64,000 bases of DNA, from contig NC_135040.1 in assembly GCF_051020975.1 (NCBI RefSeq), positions 3,527,501 to 3,591,500 of the forward strand, in the 5' to 3' direction. The stretch comes from Osmia lignaria lignaria (taxonomy: Eukaryota > Arthropoda > Insecta > Hymenoptera > Megachilidae). A program made the translations under genes and the position numbers. Positions 61,882 through 64,000 of this stretch are shown piece after piece. Below the pieces are notes generated by a model that did not search any database, was not told the DNA's origin, and saw nothing but the letters and a program-made list of their open reading frames with translations. The first letter of the stretch is position 1. Each line of letters opens with the position of its first letter.

Positions 61882-64000
61882 TCTGTAAGTATCTTACTGC
61901 TAAATACTACTACCGATGCTTTACATTCACAAGCAAAGAAATTCGCTCTGAATCTGAGCATCTCAGGGATTCATCCTTGAAAGAAAATGTTTTACATAGA
62001 ATTATTGTGTGCAGTTGTCTGCATGATGTTTACCAAAAGCGTTTATAGGAATTAATTTGGATAAAAACCAAAGAGAGCTCAGAGGATCTTAGTAAAATCC
62101 GTGGTATCCTCTTTTAGTAGTTATATGTAAAAGTGTATATTAAATAATGCCACAAATATTTTATGATTTTTACAATGTTCATAAATTCTCTTTAAAAGTT
62201 CTTCCATTTCATATAACTTTGCTTATGATACTTGTTTAAAAGTCAGTTCGAAAAGATATTACTATTATAAATTGGATATTTATTTTCTGAATACGTATTT
62301 AAATTGGGAAATTTAATACACTCAGAAAGTATTAACATGGATGTGTTCTAAAACATGTGTTTGCCATGTAACATGATACTCATTATTTTAAATATGTTTT
62401 CATATTTTTTTAAACGTGGTACAAATTAAGTTTATGATCTTATAATTAAAAATACTAAGTGCATTCAATATTACGAAACATATTCGTATTATTTTCTTTT
62501 CGTCTTTCTATGAATATATTTTTCAAAGATAAGATATTTTCTCATATATAAAGAAAAGATATACTTTTGGTATACTACTATACTATAAATTTGTCAATAA
62601 TACTTTAATCATTTTATTATAAATTAAAGGTAATACTTCGATTTTCAAGTAATTAAGTAAATTTAATATTAGAAAGTTTTCTCCTAAATAAAAATATTTA
62701 CGTTTGAAAATGATTAATAAAAAAAAATTTCTTGCTTCAAAAATGTATTAAAAATGACAAATTAGGTCATTATGTACATTCCTAACTATACATCAAGGAG
62801 ATAATAAAAGCGACATTCAGCATATATAAAAATTTCTATTTATAGCAGTTTTCAATGGAAGAATAAATATTAAAAATTAATTTTGTAAATATATCTAAAA
62901 GTCTATATTTTTTAACAGAATTATTTGCAATGTTATTTGAATGAAGTGGTATTAGATTTAATAAAAGAGATCAGCATAGTATAGGTGGTAAAATGTTCAT
63001 GTGAATGTTGGAATGAATGATCATACATTGGATAAACGTGATTAATAATAGGTACTAAATCGTGGGTATCTATTTGATAATATAACAACTCACAACGGTC
63101 TTTTTTATTTAGTACCGGTCTATGTTTTTCTAAAATATCCGATTCCCATAGTTTGTCACACTAAATTAGCAAGTCAAAAATTATAAATTTCATTAAGTTA
63201 GAAAGAATTATGCAGCTGTATAATCTATTAGAATTGTATGTGCAATACAATGGGTTACCATTATAAATATTTCATATCATTCAGTCATGAAATAAGTGTA
63301 ATATATCCTATATATACATTAGATATGTTTAGGTAGTTTGCATTAAATCATTATGAAGCAAAATGCAAATGCTCTCTTTAATGTGCTATTCATCTTCTGT
63401 ATGATTACCGTATTTATATTGTAAGTTAGATTGTAAAATGAGTGCCATGAATTGTATAGGACAAATTAATCTGGTTTTATCCTAACTTTTAAGTTTCGTA
63501 TTAAACTCAATTATATTGATAATAAAATTGACAAATTTCTTTCTAAAAATTGTTCGTAAATTTAAGGCATTCATTGCCTATGTTAAATATTTTGTTGTTG
63601 ATTTATAAATGATAATTGCAGTTATTATTTGTCAACTTTTCATGTATTTATAATATTATAATTAGTGCCAATTTAATTTTGATAAAATTAAAATACTTTT
63701 TTTTTAATGCAACTTGGTGATTTAGACAGGAAAAAACATGAAACTACTACCTTCTTATAAATCAACAACTTGTATCTATTCATAAACATATATATTAAAC
63801 TGTAATATGATTAATGACAATGATCATTTAAAAGTAACATTAAGGACCAAAGATTTAATAAGTTTTTACAAAACTGCAGAGAGCTTGTTACAAGCAATTG
63901 TAAAAAGTTTTTATATGTTCTTAAAAGAAGCAATTATGATAATTGCTGTATATGAAAAGATATATTGTGCAACATCTTTTCATCTATATATATGTACAAT
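61882..64000. other. 3' UTR of Hs6st and AT-rich sequence; no further gene seen
   Basis: Very A/T-rich sequence with several AATAAA motifs (for example near 62715, 62805 and 62862), so the Hs6st poly(A) site cannot be fixed. No open frame of note occurs on either strand. Confidence 0.5.

Noticed and set aside
1..64000. tRNA, rRNA, known microRNA and CRISPR-like arrays
   Set aside because: No tRNA A/B boxes, no rRNA sequence and no familiar insect microRNA seed-plus-hairpin was recognised by eye; the tandem repeats lack the repeat-spacer form.

Overview
This is 64 kb of AT-rich animal nuclear DNA. Spliced genes with GT-AG introns, arthropod-specific takeout/juvenile-hormone-binding-protein (JHBP) genes, mariner-, hAT- and TTAA-type element remnants and many intronic minisatellites point to an insect. 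A bee or related hymenopteran is my best guess, inferred from gene style and composition rather than from a database match. I see no tRNA, rRNA, CRISPR or prokaryote-type operon.

Layout. 0.7-14.1 kb: three JHBP-domain genes. The first (minus strand, five exons) is a divergent 578-residue protein whose lipid-binding domain is split by a long charged insertion. The other two (plus strand, three and four exons) are ordinary takeout-like secreted proteins of 252 and 263 residues. 16.4-21.1 kb: an eight-exon major-facilitator transporter of the SLC18B1 (vesicular polyamine transporter-like) family. 21.1-43.3 kb: no protein gene found; most of it is probably the first intron of the next gene, with a GC-rich candidate 5' exon near 24.0 kb, several minisatellites and DNA-transposon remnants. 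43.3-56.2 kb: a very large type II membrane protein (about 2,586 residues, or 2,633 with an extra phase-symmetric exon). It has a cytoplasmic tail, one membrane segment, a SEA-like domain, an EGF-like module, a Glu/Pro/Ser repeat and a long Thr/Ser-rich stalk, five LDL-receptor class A modules, an SRCR-like module and a trypsin fold that has lost His57, Asp189 and Ser195. 57.2-57.8 kb (minus): dynactin subunit 3 (p24). 58.9-61.9 kb (plus): heparan-sulfate 6-O-sulfotransferase, divergent from dynactin 3 across a 1.1 kb shared upstream region. 61.9-64 kb: 3' UTR and AT-rich sequence with no further gene seen.

The genes do not form a pathway. The JHBP genes are a small local family; the others look like independent neighbours. 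All exon coordinates were built by hand from splice signals and checked by reading-phase continuity. The most notable items are the membrane-tethered pseudoprotease with its giant stalk, its likely unlisted 141-bp cassette exon, the JHBP protein with a split domain, and a series of short inverted-repeat elements with recognisable target-site duplications.
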